The translations under genes and the position numbers were made by a program. From contig JAFTMQ010000157.1 of assembly GCA_017452305.1 (NCBI GenBank), forward strand, positions 1-6,239: a stretch of DNA of 6,239 nt, read 5' to 3'. The notes under the pieces were generated by a model. The model was not told the DNA's origin. It worked only from the letters and a program-made list of their open reading frames with translations, and ran no database searches. How positions within the stretch are numbered: position 1 is the stretch's first letter; every line of letters starts with the position of its first letter. The DNA is from Clostridia bacterium (lineage in GTDB: Bacteria; Bacillota; Clostridia; Christensenellales; Borkfalkiaceae). Positions 6,097 through 6,239 of this stretch are shown here, piece by piece.

Positions 6097-6239
6097 ATGC
6101 AAATGACCTTTCGATGGTACGGCGAAGGAAACGACCGTATCAAATTATCGGATATCAAACAAATTCCAGGCGTAAAAGGCATTGTTTGGGCTTTGCACGA
6201 TAAAATGCCGGGTGAAATTTGGCAGGAAGACGAAATCGC
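6097..6239 (+). CDS. uxuA: Mannonate dehydratase, N-terminal fragment (runs off the window)
   Basis: UxuA dehydrates D-mannonate to 2-keto-3-deoxy-D-gluconate, the third step of bacterial glucuronate catabolism after uronate isomerase and fructuronate reductase. It is a cytoplasmic TIM-barrel enzyme of about 350-400 aa. Only 47 complete codons are visible, so metal and catalytic residues cannot be checked. The start matches the family clearly: MTFRWYG at 3-9 (E. coli QTWRWYG), then VKGIVWALHD at 26-35 and GEIW at 39-42 (E. coli TGVVTALHH and GEVW). AAGGTGG (6082-6088) precedes the ATG by 8 nt and overlaps the upstream stop. A second ATG two codons later (6103) is possible. Its place at the end of the operon ties the upstream hydrolases to uronic acid use. 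Confidence 0.93.
   Translation, partial: MQMTFRWYGEGNDRIKLSDIKQIPGVKGIVWALHDKMPGEIWQEDEI

Larger units (their letters stand above)
1712..6239 (+). other. Operon: GH2 - SGNH hydrolase - alpha/beta-hydrolase - uxuA (continues past the edge)
   Basis: Four co-directional genes are separated by 4, 11 and 13 nt. Each has its own ribosome binding site overlapping or touching the previous stop, and no hairpin or promoter fits in the gaps. The expected transcript starts near 1712. Further glucuronate-pathway genes (uxaC, uxuB, kdgK/kdgA) or a transporter could follow, but this is a guess. Confidence 0.85.

Overview
The window looks like part of a polysaccharide or glycoside utilisation locus from a Gram-positive, anaerobic, probably gut-associated Bacillota/Clostridia-type bacterium. 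This rests on the clostridial look of the proteins (especially the uxuA start), strong AAGGAG-type ribosome binding sites, tight co-directional packing and mid-range GC. No rRNA or other marker is present, so the taxonomy is an inference. All real genes are on the + strand.

Layout. (1) Positions 1-1601 carry the 3' part of a GH2 beta-glucuronidase (GusA/UidA type) whose 5' end lies outside the window. Both catalytic glutamates and the glucuronate-recognising NxK motif are visible. (2) A strong intrinsic terminator (1605-1646) follows its stop codon directly. (3) A near-perfect sigma-A promoter (TTGACA-17 bp-TATACT, 1677-1705), overlapped by two small inverted repeats, then starts a second transcription unit. 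(4) That unit holds a very large (1004 aa) GH2-family glycoside hydrolase of unknown specificity, an SGNH/GDSL hydrolase (197 aa), an alpha/beta-hydrolase esterase (238 aa) and the first 47 codons of uxuA (mannonate dehydratase). Gaps are only 4, 11 and 13 nt, so this is an operon that continues past the right edge.

How the genes fit together. Beta-glucuronidase releases D-glucuronate, and UxuA catalyses a later step of the glucuronate pathway (D-mannonate to 2-keto-3-deoxygluconate). A second GH2 without the glucuronidase signature and two different serine esterases lie between them. The simplest reading (inference) is cytoplasmic dismantling of an imported, O-acylated oligosaccharide or glycoside containing beta-linked glucuronic acid: the esterases remove acyl groups, the large GH2 removes another sugar, GusA frees glucuronate and UxuA's pathway consumes it. 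No visible N-terminus looks like a signal peptide. No transporter or regulator lies inside the window.

The only gene-free stretch is the 141-nt intergenic region at 1602-1742, explained by the terminator, promoter and leader. I saw no tRNA, rRNA, CRISPR array, insertion sequence or riboswitch. I found no clearly new system; the most open questions are the substrate and unusual architecture of the 1004-aa GH2 and what the two esterases act on.
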